Assembly (NCBI GenBank): GCA_021812825.1 | Contig: JAKAMO010000049.1 | Coordinates: 1 to 19,506 of the forward strand | Direction: 5' to 3' | Source of the DNA: a bacterium | GTDB taxonomy: Bacteria; Elusimicrobiota; Elusimicrobia; Elusimicrobiales; UBA9959 | Length of the DNA: 19,506 nt | Shown: in pieces, positions 13,213 through 19,424 of the stretch | How positions within the stretch are numbered: the first letter of the stretch is position 1 | Layout: each line of letters starts with the position of its first letter | Notes under the pieces: generated by a model | What the model was told of the DNA's origin: nothing | Seen by the model: the letters and a program-made list of their open reading frames with translations, nothing else | The model's database searches: none | Program-made: the position numbers and the translations under genes

Positions 13213-13784
13213 ACGCCGACGGGCTCCTTAACCGGGCGCGGCGAGAGAGCCGCTATAATTTCCTTATATATGGCCTCCGGCTCGAGCAGGCGGCCTTCGC
13301 CCACGTCGCCGCAGGCCTGCCGGCCGGTGGCGGTACCGAGCATCTTTACGCCCCATTCCTGCAGAGTCTTCACCGAGCGGCGCGTGGCCGGGTGCGCCCA
13401 CATATTGCGGTTCATCGCCGGGGCGATAAGGTAGGGCTTGGAGAAGTCGAAGGCGAGGAAGATGGTGGAGATGTAGTCGTCCGCCACGCCCGCGGCCAGC
13501 TTGTTGATGATATTGCCGGTAGCGGGGCAGATCACGGCGAGGTCCATCCAGCGTGTCAGCTCTATATGCTCGAGCGCGGTGCGGTCCTCGAAGGTGTCCG
13601 TGTAGACGGGATTGTGCGTCAGCCCCTCGAGCGTGGACTTGCCGATGAAGTTCAACGCGTTCTTAGAGCAGACGGTCTTAACGTTATATCCTTCCTGCAC
13701 GAGCCGCGAGATGACCGCGCAGGCCTTATAACAGGCTATGGAGCCCGTCAGTTGGAAGAGTATATTGCCCTTATTTTTTGACAT
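13209..13784 (-). CDS. coaC: Phosphopantothenoylcysteine decarboxylase (stand-alone CoaC)
   Basis: This 191-residue flavoprotein of the HFCD family decarboxylates 4'-phosphopantothenoylcysteine to 4'-phosphopantetheine using FMN. Key features are LTGSIACYKA (12-21), H73 in ALEHIELT (catalytic His), CPATGNIINKLAAGVADD (86-103), APAMNRNMW (121-129, N125) and ACGDVGEGRLLEP (157-169, C158). The last two match the E. coli residues essential for decarboxylation and release. In most bacteria this domain is fused ahead of CoaB; here the gene ends at 13209 in an ATGA overlap with coaB. The 5' end overlaps panC by 14 nt. Confidence 0.96.
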   Translation of the reverse strand: MSKNKGNILFQLTGSIACYKACAVISRLVQEGYNVKTVCSKNALNFIGKSTLEGLTHNPVYTDTFEDRTALEHIELTRWMDLAVICPATGNIINKLAAGVADDYISTIFLAFDFSKPYLIAPAMNRNMWAHPATRRSVKTLQEWGVKMLGTATGRQACGDVGEGRLLEPEAIYKEIIAALSPRPVKEPVGV

Positions 13785-14532
13785 TGTCTATCAGCCTCAC
13801 TTTGCCCAGCTTCGCCGCGGCGAACCTGCGGCCCCAGCGCTCCTCGACGTAATCGGCCTTAAAGCCCAGCGCGGCCAGCTTGCGCTTTACCGCGGCAGGG
13901 GAGGCCTTCGAGCGCAGCAGGAGGTTCAGCGCGGGCGCGAGCGCCCGGTGCTCCGGCGTCAACAGCAGGTTGCGGGAGCTCATCGCGAGCCCGTCGCTTT
14001 CGCGCAGCGTGGGGCAGGGGACTATCTCCGTCTCCAGGAAGAAGGCGTCGGCCATGCCCTTGATCAGCTTGTACTGCTGGTAATCCTTCTCGCCGAAATA
14101 GGCGCGGCGCGCCCGCGCCAGGCTCAGCAGCTTGAGCACCACGGTCAGCACGCCGTCGAAATGCCCGGGCCTGTAAGCGCCGCAGAGCGCGCCGCTGTCG
14201 GCGGTCTCGGTGACGCGGTAGGTATAGCCGTCCGGGTACATGTCCGCCGCGGAAGGCAGCAGCAGGAAGTCCGCGCCGGCGGCCTTCAATTTGCGCGCGT
14301 CCTCGGCCACCGGGCGCGGGTAGCGCTTCAGGTCGCCCTTGTCGTTGAACTGCGACGGGTTCACGAAGATGCTCACGGCCGCAAGGTCGTTCTCGCGGCG
14401 CGCGCGGGCCAGCAGCGAGAGGTGCCCCTCGTGCAGCGCGCCCATAGTGGGCACGAAGCCCAGCGTCTTACCGGCGAAGAGCGGCCCCGTACGGAGCCGG
14501 CGCCAGGCGCTTATCGTCCTTATTATCCTCAT
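13771..14532 (-). CDS. panC: Pantothenate synthetase (pantoate-beta-alanine ligase)
   Basis: This 253-residue member of the nucleotidyltransferase superfamily condenses pantoate and beta-alanine via a pantoyl-adenylate. Motifs are VPTMGALHEGHLSL (27-40, with HEGH of the HxGH type), VSIFVNPSQF (53-62), CGAYRPGHFDGVLTVV (117-132), YFGEKDYQQ (145-153) and ESDGLAMSSRN (178-188, KMSKS-like SSRN). It is somewhat shorter than the E. coli enzyme at the C-terminus. The start fits the family (PTMG at residue 28) and AGAGGAAG lies 2-3 nt upstream. That start sits 65 nt inside the end of panB, in another frame. The 3' end overlaps coaC by 14 nt. Confidence 0.97.
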   Translation of the reverse strand: MRIIRTISAWRRLRTGPLFAGKTLGFVPTMGALHEGHLSLLARARRENDLAAVSIFVNPSQFNDKGDLKRYPRPVAEDARKLKAAGADFLLLPSAADMYPDGYTYRVTETADSGALCGAYRPGHFDGVLTVVLKLLSLARARRAYFGEKDYQQYKLIKGMADAFFLETEIVPCPTLRESDGLAMSSRNLLLTPEHRALAPALNLLLRSKASPAAVKRKLAALGFKADYVEERWGRRFAAAKLGKVRLIDNVKK

Positions 14533-15313
14533 TCTTCCTCTTGCCGACCGGGGGGAAGACCTGCGCCTTCACCTCGCGGTCGAAATCCTGCAGCGCTTTG
14601 CCTATCAGCGCGCGGCCGTCCAGGGACTTCTTCACGAACGACGGCGCCTGCGGGTACATGCCGAGCAGGTCCTGCAGCACCAGCACCTGCCCGTCGGTAT
14701 GCGGCCCGGCGCCTATGCCTATTACGGGGATCTTCAGCAGCGACGTGATGCGGCCCGCCAGCGGCGCGGGCACGCATTCCAGCACCAGCGCGAAGCAGCC
14801 CAGCTTCTCCAGTTCTAACGCCTGGCGCACCAGCTTCTCGGCGGAGACCTCGTCCCGGCCCTGCGCGGCATAACCGCCCAGGCGGTTGATGGACTGCGGC
14901 GTCAGGCCTATGTGGCCCATCACCGGCACGTCGGAACCGACTATATGGGAGATTATCTCGGCGTGGCCGTTAACGCCCTCTACCTTTACGGCCTGCGCGC
15001 CGGCGCGGGCCAGCAGTTCCACCGCTTCCATCGCGGGGCGCAGGCCCTTTCGCGCGGCCAGGAAGGGCATGTCCGCTATCAGGAGCTTGTCCTTCACCGC
15101 TCGCGCTACGGCCGAGGTGTGCAGGGCCATCAGTTCAGGCGTGGCCGCCAGCGTGGTCGGGTGGCCGTGCATCACCATCGCCAGGCTGTCGCCCACCAGC
15201 ACGCAGTCCACCGGGGACTCGGCCGCCATGGCGGCCAGGGTATAGTCGTAGGCCGTCACCATGGAGATGCGCGGCCCCGGCTTTTTATAGGAGTAGAAGT
15301 CAGTTATTCTCAT
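14468..15313 (-). CDS. panB: 3-methyl-2-oxobutanoate hydroxymethyltransferase (ketopantoate hydroxymethyltransferase)
   Basis: This 281-residue TIM-barrel enzyme adds a hydroxymethyl group from 5,10-methylenetetrahydrofolate to 2-ketoisovalerate, giving ketopantoate. Motifs are MVTAYDYTLA (18-27), VLVGDSLAMVMHGH (38-51, Mg ligand D42), IADMPF (79-84, D81), VKVEGVNG (109-116), GHIGLTPQS (133-141), LECVPAPLA (178-186, catalytic E179) and VIGIGAG (197-203). The catalytic core is complete by about residue 255. The final 25 residues (KRKNEDNKDDKRLAP...) are polar and overlap the panC reading frame by 65 nt. The start overlaps the upstream DUF2520 gene by 14 nt. The folate substrate links the enzyme to the fol genes nearby. 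Confidence 0.97.
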   Translation of the reverse strand: MRITDFYSYKKPGPRISMVTAYDYTLAAMAAESPVDCVLVGDSLAMVMHGHPTTLAATPELMALHTSAVARAVKDKLLIADMPFLAARKGLRPAMEAVELLARAGAQAVKVEGVNGHAEIISHIVGSDVPVMGHIGLTPQSINRLGGYAAQGRDEVSAEKLVRQALELEKLGCFALVLECVPAPLAGRITSLLKIPVIGIGAGPHTDGQVLVLQDLLGMYPQAPSFVKKSLDGRALIGKALQDFDREVKAQVFPPVGKRKNEDNKDDKRLAPAPYGAALRR

Positions 15314-15986
15314 AGATCCTCGCCAGCAGGGAATAGACCCTGGCGTAAGGGTCGTTGCCGAGGGCTTTCACGTCGGAAAATACCGTCTTCCGGTCGCCGC
15401 GGCCGATGGGCCCCGTAAGGGCGCGCGACGGGTCCGCCGCGAAGTTCTCAAGCGAGGCGCGCAGGTAGCGCTGCACGGCCCCGCGCGGCACGCCGAAGCC
15501 CGCCAGCCCCTTCAGCGCCCTGCTCCAGAGGAGCACCGGCAGATTAGCGCCCAGCGCGCAGAGCGCGTGGTAGAGCGCCCTGCGTTCCCTGGGGACGCGG
15601 AACACCGGGTTATTGAATTCCGGCACCAGCGCTTTCAACGACACCCCCGGCTCAAGAGCGAAAGGGATGGCGCGGTACTCGGCCAGGCTGAGCCTGCGCG
15701 TCGACAGCGGCATGAAGGGGTGCATGGCCGCGGCGCCAGGCACATGCAGGCAGCCGGAGAAATGCACGAGCTTCTTTGCCTTGAGGAAAGGATTGGAACC
15801 TATGAAGTTCTTTATCGCGTTGTCGCTGAGCAGGATGAAGACGGTGCCGCAGCCGCCGAGCACGGACTCGGGCGGCAGGCCGGAACGGCGCGACCAGACT
15901 TTGAAGGGTACTTTGAGCAGCCTGAAATAGGCCTGCAGATGGAGGGAAGCGCGGCCGGAGCCGGCTATGCCGTAGGGTTTCTTCAT
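15300..15986 (-). CDS. Rossmann-type DUF2520 protein, candidate ketopantoate reductase
   Basis: This protein of about 228 residues has an N-terminal nucleotide-binding Rossmann domain: GIAGSGRASLHL (6-17), FILLSDNAI (50-58) and VHFSGCL (74-80). A helical DUF2520-type domain follows, containing MHPFMPLS (88-95) and the signature ALTGPIGRGDRKTV (189-202). This order is that of the Rossmann-like/DUF2520 family related to NADP-dependent reductases. It is the first gene of the pan/coa operon and overlaps panB by 14 nt. The operon has every pantothenate step except ketopantoate reduction, so this protein is the obvious candidate for it; no activity is shown here. The start chosen is ATG 15986, which places GxGxxx six residues in. 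A TTG at 16016 is in frame but adds ten unlikely residues. Confidence 0.82.
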   Translation of the reverse strand: MKKPYGIAGSGRASLHLQAYFRLLKVPFKVWSRRSGLPPESVLGGCGTVFILLSDNAIKNFIGSNPFLKAKKLVHFSGCLHVPGAAAMHPFMPLSTRRLSLAEYRAIPFALEPGVSLKALVPEFNNPVFRVPRERRALYHALCALGANLPVLLWSRALKGLAGFGVPRGAVQRYLRASLENFAADPSRALTGPIGRGDRKTVFSDVKALGNDPYARVYSLLARIYENN

Positions 15987-16029
15987 ACCGTGGGTACCTG
16001 TCCCCGCAGGGATCAAGTCCGCTGGGTAT

Positions 16030-16039
16030 ATTCTAGCAA
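16030..16039 (-). promoter_or_regulatory. Extended -10 promoter of the DUF2520-pan-coa operon
   Basis: TTGCTAGAAT on the minus strand ends about 43 nt before the ATG at 15986. It is identical to the decamer before folP. A weak TTTAAC lies 17 bp further upstream. It sits in the 57-nt gap after the Memo-AMMECR1 gene and would give the CoA operon its own promoter with a short leader. Confidence 0.5.
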
Positions 16040-16043
16040 ATGG

Positions 16044-17462
16044 CTATTCTTCGTTAAAAGCCGTTACCGTGTAGGTGTACAGCTCGGCCGAGCCGTCCTT
16101 CCAGGCGGAGGAGGACAGGCCGGCCTTCTCCGAGCAGAGCGAGTCCAGGAAGTCCTCCTTCCGGTCGAAGTGCTCCCAGACCTGCGGCAGGTAGGTGCCG
16201 GAGCGGCGGCCGCTCTTTATGTAGACGCCGTGCTCGCCCTGCTTCACTTCCTCCGCGCCGGAGACGCGGCGCAGCGGAGAGAGCACCGAGATCTCTATGC
16301 CGACCTTCTTCAGCTCGGCTTCGGAAAGCGGGGAGAAGCGCGGGTCCTCGAAAGCGGCGGCCCCGGCGTAGGAAGCGACCATCTCCGCCAGCGTGCCGCG
16401 CGGCTCCAGGCTGCCTATGCAGCCGCGCAGGCGGCCGCCTATGGTCAGCGTGACGAAGACGGCCGCCGGCTGGTTGAACTCCGGCCTTTTGTGGAGCCCC
16501 TGCTCCGGCGTGGTCCCGGTCTTCAGGCAGGCGGCTATGCCCGCGCGCGCCATGCCAAGCAGCTCGCGGCGCATCTCGCCGTCCAGCTCCAGCGCTCCGG
16601 CCGGCCTGGGCGAAGCCTCGGTGAAGAAACCCGCGCCGTAGCCCACCACGGCCGAGTCGTCGCCGGAGATCTTGCCGGAATGGGTGTAGAGGGCCAGCTC
16701 GAAATCGTTGCAGCCCAGTTCCAGCGCCGCGGCCGCGCCGGCGGTCATCGCGGCCTCGCCGCAGGCGGTGGTGTCCAGCCAGCGCGAGGCCTTGGAGAAC
16801 AGCAGCCGGTTGGCCTGCGCGAAATAGGCGGGGGAGGAATTGCGCATCGCCTGCCGCAGCGCCAGCAGCACCGAGCGGTCGGAGGTCTCGGCTACGTCGC
16901 CGGGGGGATAATGCGCCAGGTCCGACGAGACGCAGAACAGCGCCTTGCGTTCCTTCATGGCGCGCCCGATGGCGCGGCCGGCATCCGCCAACAGGGCGGC
17001 GTCCGAAGTATTGAAAAGGATGGGGACTATCTTCACCTTGTTTCCTTTCAGCGCCTGCAGGAACGGGAGCTGCACCTCAACGGCGTGCTCGCTCTCGTGC
17101 GCGTCCGGCGTTTCCGAGAAAAGCCGTTTCTCGGCCAGCAGCTCGCGGCGCAGCCCGTCGTCTATTTCCAGTTTTCCCAGCGGTGTTTCGAAGGCCTCGC
17201 TGGAGCTGAGCGCTCCGTTCTTGAGGGCCATGGTGTGGCCGGTGGCCATGACCACCAGCGTGTCGAAGGATTCGTCCTTGAGCGCCGAGAAGGCCAGGCC
17301 GGCGGCGGCCCCGGAATAGACGTAGCCCGCGTGCGGCGCCAGTATGCCGGCCAGCCGGCCGGCGGGGGCTTTGCCCTTCTTCAGGTAGCCCTGCACAGCG
17401 GAGCGCAGCTCGGCGGGTTCCGCCTCGTAGAATTTACCGGCAACGGCAGGTTTTCTGGTCAT
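16044..17462 (-). CDS. AmmeMemoRadiSam system protein B-A fusion (Memo + AMMECR1 domains)
   Basis: This 472-residue protein joins two conserved domains. Residues about 1-282 are the Memo family: KPAVAGKFYEAEPAEL (4-19), LAPHAGYVYSG (41-51), H76, ESEHAVEVQLPFL (123-135), SSDLAHYPPG (179-188) and TACGEAAMTAG (232-242). H44, H76 and C234 correspond to the metal ligands H49, H81 and C244 of human MEMO1. Residues about 292-472 are AMMECR1: FVTLTIGGRLRGCIGSLEPR (336-355) contains the invariant LRGCIG. In many prokaryotes these domains occur with a radical SAM protein as the AmmeMemoRadiSam trio, function unresolved; the radical SAM partner is not in this window. The start at 17462 is chosen because GGAGGGG lies just upstream; ATG 17480 would overlap the -10 box TATAAT (17484-17479). 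Confidence 0.93.
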   Translation of the reverse strand: MTRKPAVAGKFYEAEPAELRSAVQGYLKKGKAPAGRLAGILAPHAGYVYSGAAAGLAFSALKDESFDTLVVMATGHTMALKNGALSSSEAFETPLGKLEIDDGLRRELLAEKRLFSETPDAHESEHAVEVQLPFLQALKGNKVKIVPILFNTSDAALLADAGRAIGRAMKERKALFCVSSDLAHYPPGDVAETSDRSVLLALRQAMRNSSPAYFAQANRLLFSKASRWLDTTACGEAAMTAGAAAALELGCNDFELALYTHSGKISGDDSAVVGYGAGFFTEASPRPAGALELDGEMRRELLGMARAGIAACLKTGTTPEQGLHKRPEFNQPAAVFVTLTIGGRLRGCIGSLEPRGTLAEMVASYAGAAAFEDPRFSPLSEAELKKVGIEISVLSPLRRVSGAEEVKQGEHGVYIKSGRRSGTYLPQVWEHFDRKEDFLDSLCSEKAGLSSSAWKDGSAELYTYTVTAFNEE

Positions 17463-17478
17463 AGCCCCTCCGTTCCCC

Positions 17479-17484
17479 ATTATA
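17479..17484 (-). promoter_or_regulatory. -10 box of the Memo-AMMECR1 gene
   Basis: TATAAT on the minus strand, with TTTTCA 17 bp upstream (17507-17502), leads to a short leader that carries the GGAGG ribosome-binding site. A divergent promoter for tRNA-His shares the gap: TTGTTT at 17488-17493, an 18-bp spacer and TAAAAT at 17512-17517. Confidence 0.6.
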
Positions 17485-17526
17485 CATTTGTTTTCCGGGC
17501 CTGAAAAAAACTAAAATATAGGTCAC

Positions 17527-17603
17527 GGTGGTTGTAGCTCAGCGGTTAGAGCGCTCGGCTGTGGCCCGAGAGGTCGGGGGTTCAAATCCCCTCAGCCACC
17601 CCA
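17527..17603 (+). tRNA. tRNA-His (anticodon GUG), CCA encoded
   Basis: The cloverleaf has acceptor GTGGTTG (17528-17534) pairing with CAGCCAC (17593-17599), plus the extra G-1 (17527) opposite C73 (17600), which is diagnostic for tRNA-His. The anticodon stem is CTCGG/CCGAG with loop CTGTGGC (anticodon GTG), and the T arm is GGGGG-TTCAAAT-CCCCT with one G-T pair. CCA at 17601-17603 is encoded. The last 7 nt (CACCCCA) belong to the 112-bp inverted repeat and the recombinase stop codon lies antisense at 17594-17592. Confidence 0.96.
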
Positions 17604-19085
17604 AATTTCAAAATTCGCCTTTTCGCCCCTCGCCGCGCCTTGCGCGGCGTTAAACTTTTGCAGTTTTTCCCACGGAAAACTCAGTTTATAAGAAAGCCGT
17701 TTCCCGCCAATAATTAAGTTCGAACCGATATTTTTCAATATTTGCAGGTTTTCAGACGGATTTCCAGAAACCGCGGCCTCTCCGACGTGACTCGCGGACT
17801 GGTAGAAGGCCCTGACCGGTTCGAACCGCAAATCTCCCTGCCGCGCAAAAGCGGCGAGTTTCATTTCGATTTCCTTTTTCTCCTCAACGAATGAACGCTT
17901 TTTGAGGGCGTACTCGGCCTGAGTAAGCTGGCCGGACAGCACCATATCCAGTAGTGCGTTCATTCGTTGATTCAGGATATCTATTTTATCTCGCAGATTT
18001 TGGGCGGCTCTTTCCCCGGCCTGGGCCGCCTTTAATTTTTCCTTTTTGATGTTATCAAGAGCCTCGGCGGCCAGGGCCGGGGGTAAGGAAAATCCTTTTA
18101 AGATCTCGCGCACCTGGGCGTCGATAACCTCTTCGCGCACGAAGAGCTGGCTGCAAGGCACTTTGCGCTTGGTGCAGTGCAGGTAGTTATGGCCTTTCTG
18201 CGTCTCGGTGGTAATGTAGCAGCCGCATTCCGCGCAGCGGAAGGCGGCGCGATAGACATATGGCTTTAAACCTTTCTGTGCGTGCGTGTGCCTGCTTTTG
18301 CGCGTCATTACCTCCTGGCACTTGTCGTAGAGCGCCTTGGAGATAAGCGGCGTGTGCTTGCCCTCGTAATACTCGCCGAGATACCGGAAGACGCCGTAGT
18401 AGAACGGATTTTTGAGGATCTTCTGATAGTTCGAGTTAGACAACTCTCTTTCCCAACGCTTCAGCCCAAGGCCGTTCATCTTATTGCGTATATCCCTGAT
18501 GGGATACATGCCTGAAGCGTAAAGCTCGAACGTGAGTTTTACGAGGGGGGCCAAAACCGGGTCCACGACGATAGTGTGGTTCTCCGTGTCGTTCTTGTAG
18601 CCGATGGGCGCGAGGGCGGGGAAAACGCCGTTGCGGAGCTTCTGGCGAAGGCCGCGCCTAACATTCTCGGAGAGGTTATCGATGTAGTACTTGCTCTGGC
18701 CGAAAGCGATAGACAACATGAACTTGCCCTGCGGCGTGGGGTCGAACCAGAAGGTGGGGAACTTAAGCTCCAGTATTTTGGCCGTGTCCACCAGGTAGAT
18801 GATACGCCCGCCGTCTATAGAATTGCGGGCCAGCCGGTCAGGGTGCCATGCGATAATGCCGTGGGCCGCGCCTCGTTCCAGGCCCGCTACCATCTCGTTA
18901 AAGACCTCGCGGCCCGGCTCCTTGGCGGTTTTGCTTTCTATGAACTCATGGGCGATAACAAAGCCCTCTTTGCGCGCATAGTCCCGCAACTCGGTGAGCT
19001 GCGCCTCTATGGAAAGCACCTGCCGGTCCGCCTCGTCGGTGGACTTCCGCGCATATAGAAAATACCGCATTGTGTGATTCTGCAT
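17592..19085 (-). CDS. Large serine recombinase (site-specific integrase type)
   Basis: This 497-residue recombinase has a resolvase domain (about 7-155) with FLYARKSTDEAD and catalytic S15, GIIAWHPDRLARN (76-88) and QGKFMLSIAFGQSKYYIDNL. A Recombinase domain follows (about 158-262, APIGYKND onward), then a zinc ribbon (C284, C287, C304, C311) and a long coiled coil (about 335-412). It cuts and joins DNA through a phosphoseryl link. The start at 19085 has GGAGG 6 nt upstream; an in-frame ATG at 19214 adds composition unlike the family and skips the ribosome-binding site. Its end runs antisense into tRNA-His, and the last residues NFEIWGG derive partly from the tRNA 3' end. Base composition is more A/T-rich than in the neighbours, consistent with a mobile origin. 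No cargo genes are seen. Confidence 0.95.
   Translation of the reverse strand: MQNHTMRYFLYARKSTDEADRQVLSIEAQLTELRDYARKEGFVIAHEFIESKTAKEPGREVFNEMVAGLERGAAHGIIAWHPDRLARNSIDGGRIIYLVDTAKILELKFPTFWFDPTPQGKFMLSIAFGQSKYYIDNLSENVRRGLRQKLRNGVFPALAPIGYKNDTENHTIVVDPVLAPLVKLTFELYASGMYPIRDIRNKMNGLGLKRWERELSNSNYQKILKNPFYYGVFRYLGEYYEGKHTPLISKALYDKCQEVMTRKSRHTHAQKGLKPYVYRAAFRCAECGCYITTETQKGHNYLHCTKRKVPCSQLFVREEVIDAQVREILKGFSLPPALAAEALDNIKKEKLKAAQAGERAAQNLRDKIDILNQRMNALLDMVLSGQLTQAEYALKKRSFVEEKKEIEMKLAAFARQGDLRFEPVRAFYQSASHVGEAAVSGNPSENLQILKNIGSNLIIGGKRLSYKLSFPWEKLQKFNAAQGAARGEKANFEIWGG
17597..17708 (+). repeat. Left arm of a 112-bp perfect inverted repeat
   Basis: Every base from 17597 to 17708 matches the reverse complement of 19368-19257. 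The arm covers the last 7 nt of tRNA-His plus CCA (CACCCCA) and the last 37 codons of the recombinase. It contains a perfect 8-bp hairpin, CGCCGCGC/GCGCGGCG (17631-17649, CTT loop), that may help end tRNA-His transcription. Beyond 17708 homology continues for about 25 bp with mismatches. Confidence 0.97.
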
Positions 19086-19101
19086 ACCTTGCCTCCCTGC
19101 T

Positions 19102-19148
19102 CTTAATTCCGGCTTTGCCCTGCCCGGCAGGGCTAAGACGGAATTAAG
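19102..19148. repeat. 47-nt near-perfect palindrome upstream of the recombinase start
   Basis: The outer arms are CTTAATTCCG (19102-19111) and CGGAATTAAG (19139-19148). The inner arms are GCCCTGC and GCAGGGC around a CCG centre, joined by a partly paired 5-nt segment on each side. It ends 6 bp from the recombinase ribosome-binding site (19092-19096). It could be a recombinase-binding site, an operator or a cruciform/RNA hairpin in the leader. Confidence 0.75.
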
Positions 19149-19229
19149 TGCTATTCTGCCACTCCGCGCCGCGGGTAAGGCCGGCCAGGCGCAGCAGCGC
19201 TGGGCCGGCCGCACCGGCGGCCATAAGGA

Positions 19230-19424
19230 AAATAATTCGGTTCGTAATTAATCATCGGCGGGAAACGGCTTTCTTATAAACTGAGTTTTCCGTGGGAAAA
19301 ACTGCAAAAGTTTAACGCCGCGCAAGGCGCGGCGAGGGGCGAAAAGGCGAATTTTGAAATTTGGGGTGATTTTCAGGCGATAGTAATGACCTACTTTGCG
19401 CAACATCCCGAGGTAACATTATAA
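19230..19424 (+). pseudogene. Truncated 3' remnant of a second large serine recombinase gene
   Basis: On the plus strand the frame GS*LIIGGKRLSYKLSFPWEK onward encodes the same C-terminus as the intact recombinase. It differs by an in-frame stop where the intact copy has Asn (AAC to TAA in GSNLIIGG). No upstream catalytic domain remains. After the shared segment ends at NFEIWG, the frame continues with DFQAIVMTYFAQHPEVTL to a TAA at 19422-19424. Homology upstream of 19257 is about 80 percent over some 25 bp and then fades, so this is a diverged relative whose last 112 bp match exactly. Confidence 0.7.
19257..19368 (-). repeat. Right arm of the 112-bp perfect inverted repeat
   Basis: This is the exact reverse complement of 17597-17708. 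The outer boundary ends at GGGGTG; beyond it the sequence (GATTTTCAGG) is unlike tRNA-His. The spacer between the arms is 1548 bp and holds the rest of the recombinase gene. From 19369 to the window end I see no gene. Confidence 0.97.

Noticed and set aside
19086..19214. N-terminal extension of the recombinase to 19214
   Set aside because: It would translate the 47-nt palindrome, and there is a good ribosome-binding site for 19085.
17597..19368. Inverted repeat as a simple fold-back assembly artefact, or as attL/attR of an integrated element
   Set aside because: The flanks outside the arms are not complementary and homology decays with substitutions at the inner edge, unlike a fold-back. The arms are inverted, not direct, so they are not standard attL/attR. 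A misassembly at the right arm cannot be fully excluded.
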